Of a stretch of 6,212 bases of DNA, positions 5,994-6,212 are shown piece after piece (position 1 is the first letter of the stretch; each line of letters begins with the position of its first letter). Under the pieces are notes generated by a model. The model saw only the letters and a program-made list of their open reading frames with translations. It was not told where the DNA came from and ran no database searches. Both the position numbers and the translations under genes were made by a program. Origin of the DNA: JAAFHN01 sp031421855 (lineage in GTDB: Bacteria > Pseudomonadota > Gammaproteobacteria > Burkholderiales > Burkholderiaceae_C). Location: positions 1-6,212 of the forward strand of contig JANOPN010000021.1 in the NCBI GenBank assembly GCA_031421855.1. The letters are read 5' to 3'.

Positions 5994-6212
5994 ATGTCCA
6001 TTTACTCCCTGGGCGACACCAGCCCAAACCTGTCGTCCACCGCTTGGGTCGCCGACAGTGCCCAGGTCATAGGCAATGTGCATTTGGGTGAGCATAGCTC
6101 GGTGTGGTTTGGGGTCGTCATTCGTGGCGACACCGAAACCATCTCTATTGGCCGGGGCAGCAACGTGCAAGACCTCAGTGTTTTGCACGCCGACATCGGT
6201 TGCCCATTGACC
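5994..6212 (+). CDS. Gamma-carbonic-anhydrase-like hexapeptide-repeat protein (partial, N-terminus)
   Basis: First 73 codons of an open frame that runs off the window end. The translation starts MSIYSLGDTSPNL and continues with AWVADSAQVIGNVHLGEHSSVWFGVVIRG-type repeats, the stepped hexapeptide pattern ([LIV]-G-x-x-x-x) of left-handed beta-helix proteins. GDTETISIGRGSNVQDLSVLHAD matches the YrdA/gamma-CA-like family, where the His of VLHAD (His65 here) is the first of the metal-binding histidines; the other ligands would lie beyond the window. Members are trimeric cytosolic proteins; many bind metal, but carbonic anhydrase activity is not proven for most, so substrate is uncertain. The gene starts 24 bases after the metQ stop with no evident Shine-Dalgarno (CAAGCCACC precedes ATG). 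It may be read from the same transcript, as no terminator is visible between them, or from an unseen promoter. No obvious functional link to methionine transport. Confidence 0.88.
   Translation, partial: MSIYSLGDTSPNLSSTAWVADSAQVIGNVHLGEHSSVWFGVVIRGDTETISIGRGSNVQDLSVLHADIGCPLT

Overview
The window is a block of six closely packed genes, all on the + strand. It looks like chromosomal core DNA from a betaproteobacterium, most likely Burkholderiales/Comamonadaceae-like. That placement is inference, based on moderately GC-rich coding sequence, the proline-rich LGYGPEGYPPYPAS loop in methionine aminopeptidase that I associate with betaproteobacteria, the map-glnD neighbourhood, and a MetQ with a signal-peptidase-I type leader. 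No mobile element, CRISPR array, tRNA or rRNA is visible, and there is no gene-free stretch over 33 bases.

Layout: map (methionine aminopeptidase, 5-817); a 33-base gap; glnD (PII uridylyltransferase/uridylyl-removing enzyme, 851-3448, GTG start); metN (methionine ABC transporter ATPase, 3445-4500, TTG start, 4-base overlap with glnD); metI (permease, 4493-5158, 8-base overlap with metN); metQ (periplasmic methionine-binding protein, recognisable from about 5187 to 5969, with a damaged or unusual start); and the first 73 codons of a gamma-carbonic-anhydrase-like protein (from 5994, cut by the window end).

Functionally, MetAP removes N-terminal methionine from nascent proteins, MetNIQ imports methionine, and GlnD is the glutamine sensor that controls PII proteins. 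The overlaps glnD/metN/metI argue for one transcript and translational coupling, tying the nitrogen sensor to methionine uptake. This is mostly ordinary core metabolism.

The parts worth a second look are: (1) the metQ start, where the codon that should be ATG reads AGG; (2) a C9 tract just upstream, together with an ATG overlapping the metI stop that is exactly one base out of frame with metQ, giving error, slippage and phase-variation explanations; and (3) a set of mutually exclusive hairpins with a T6 tract inside glnD that resembles an intrinsic terminator plus antiterminator.
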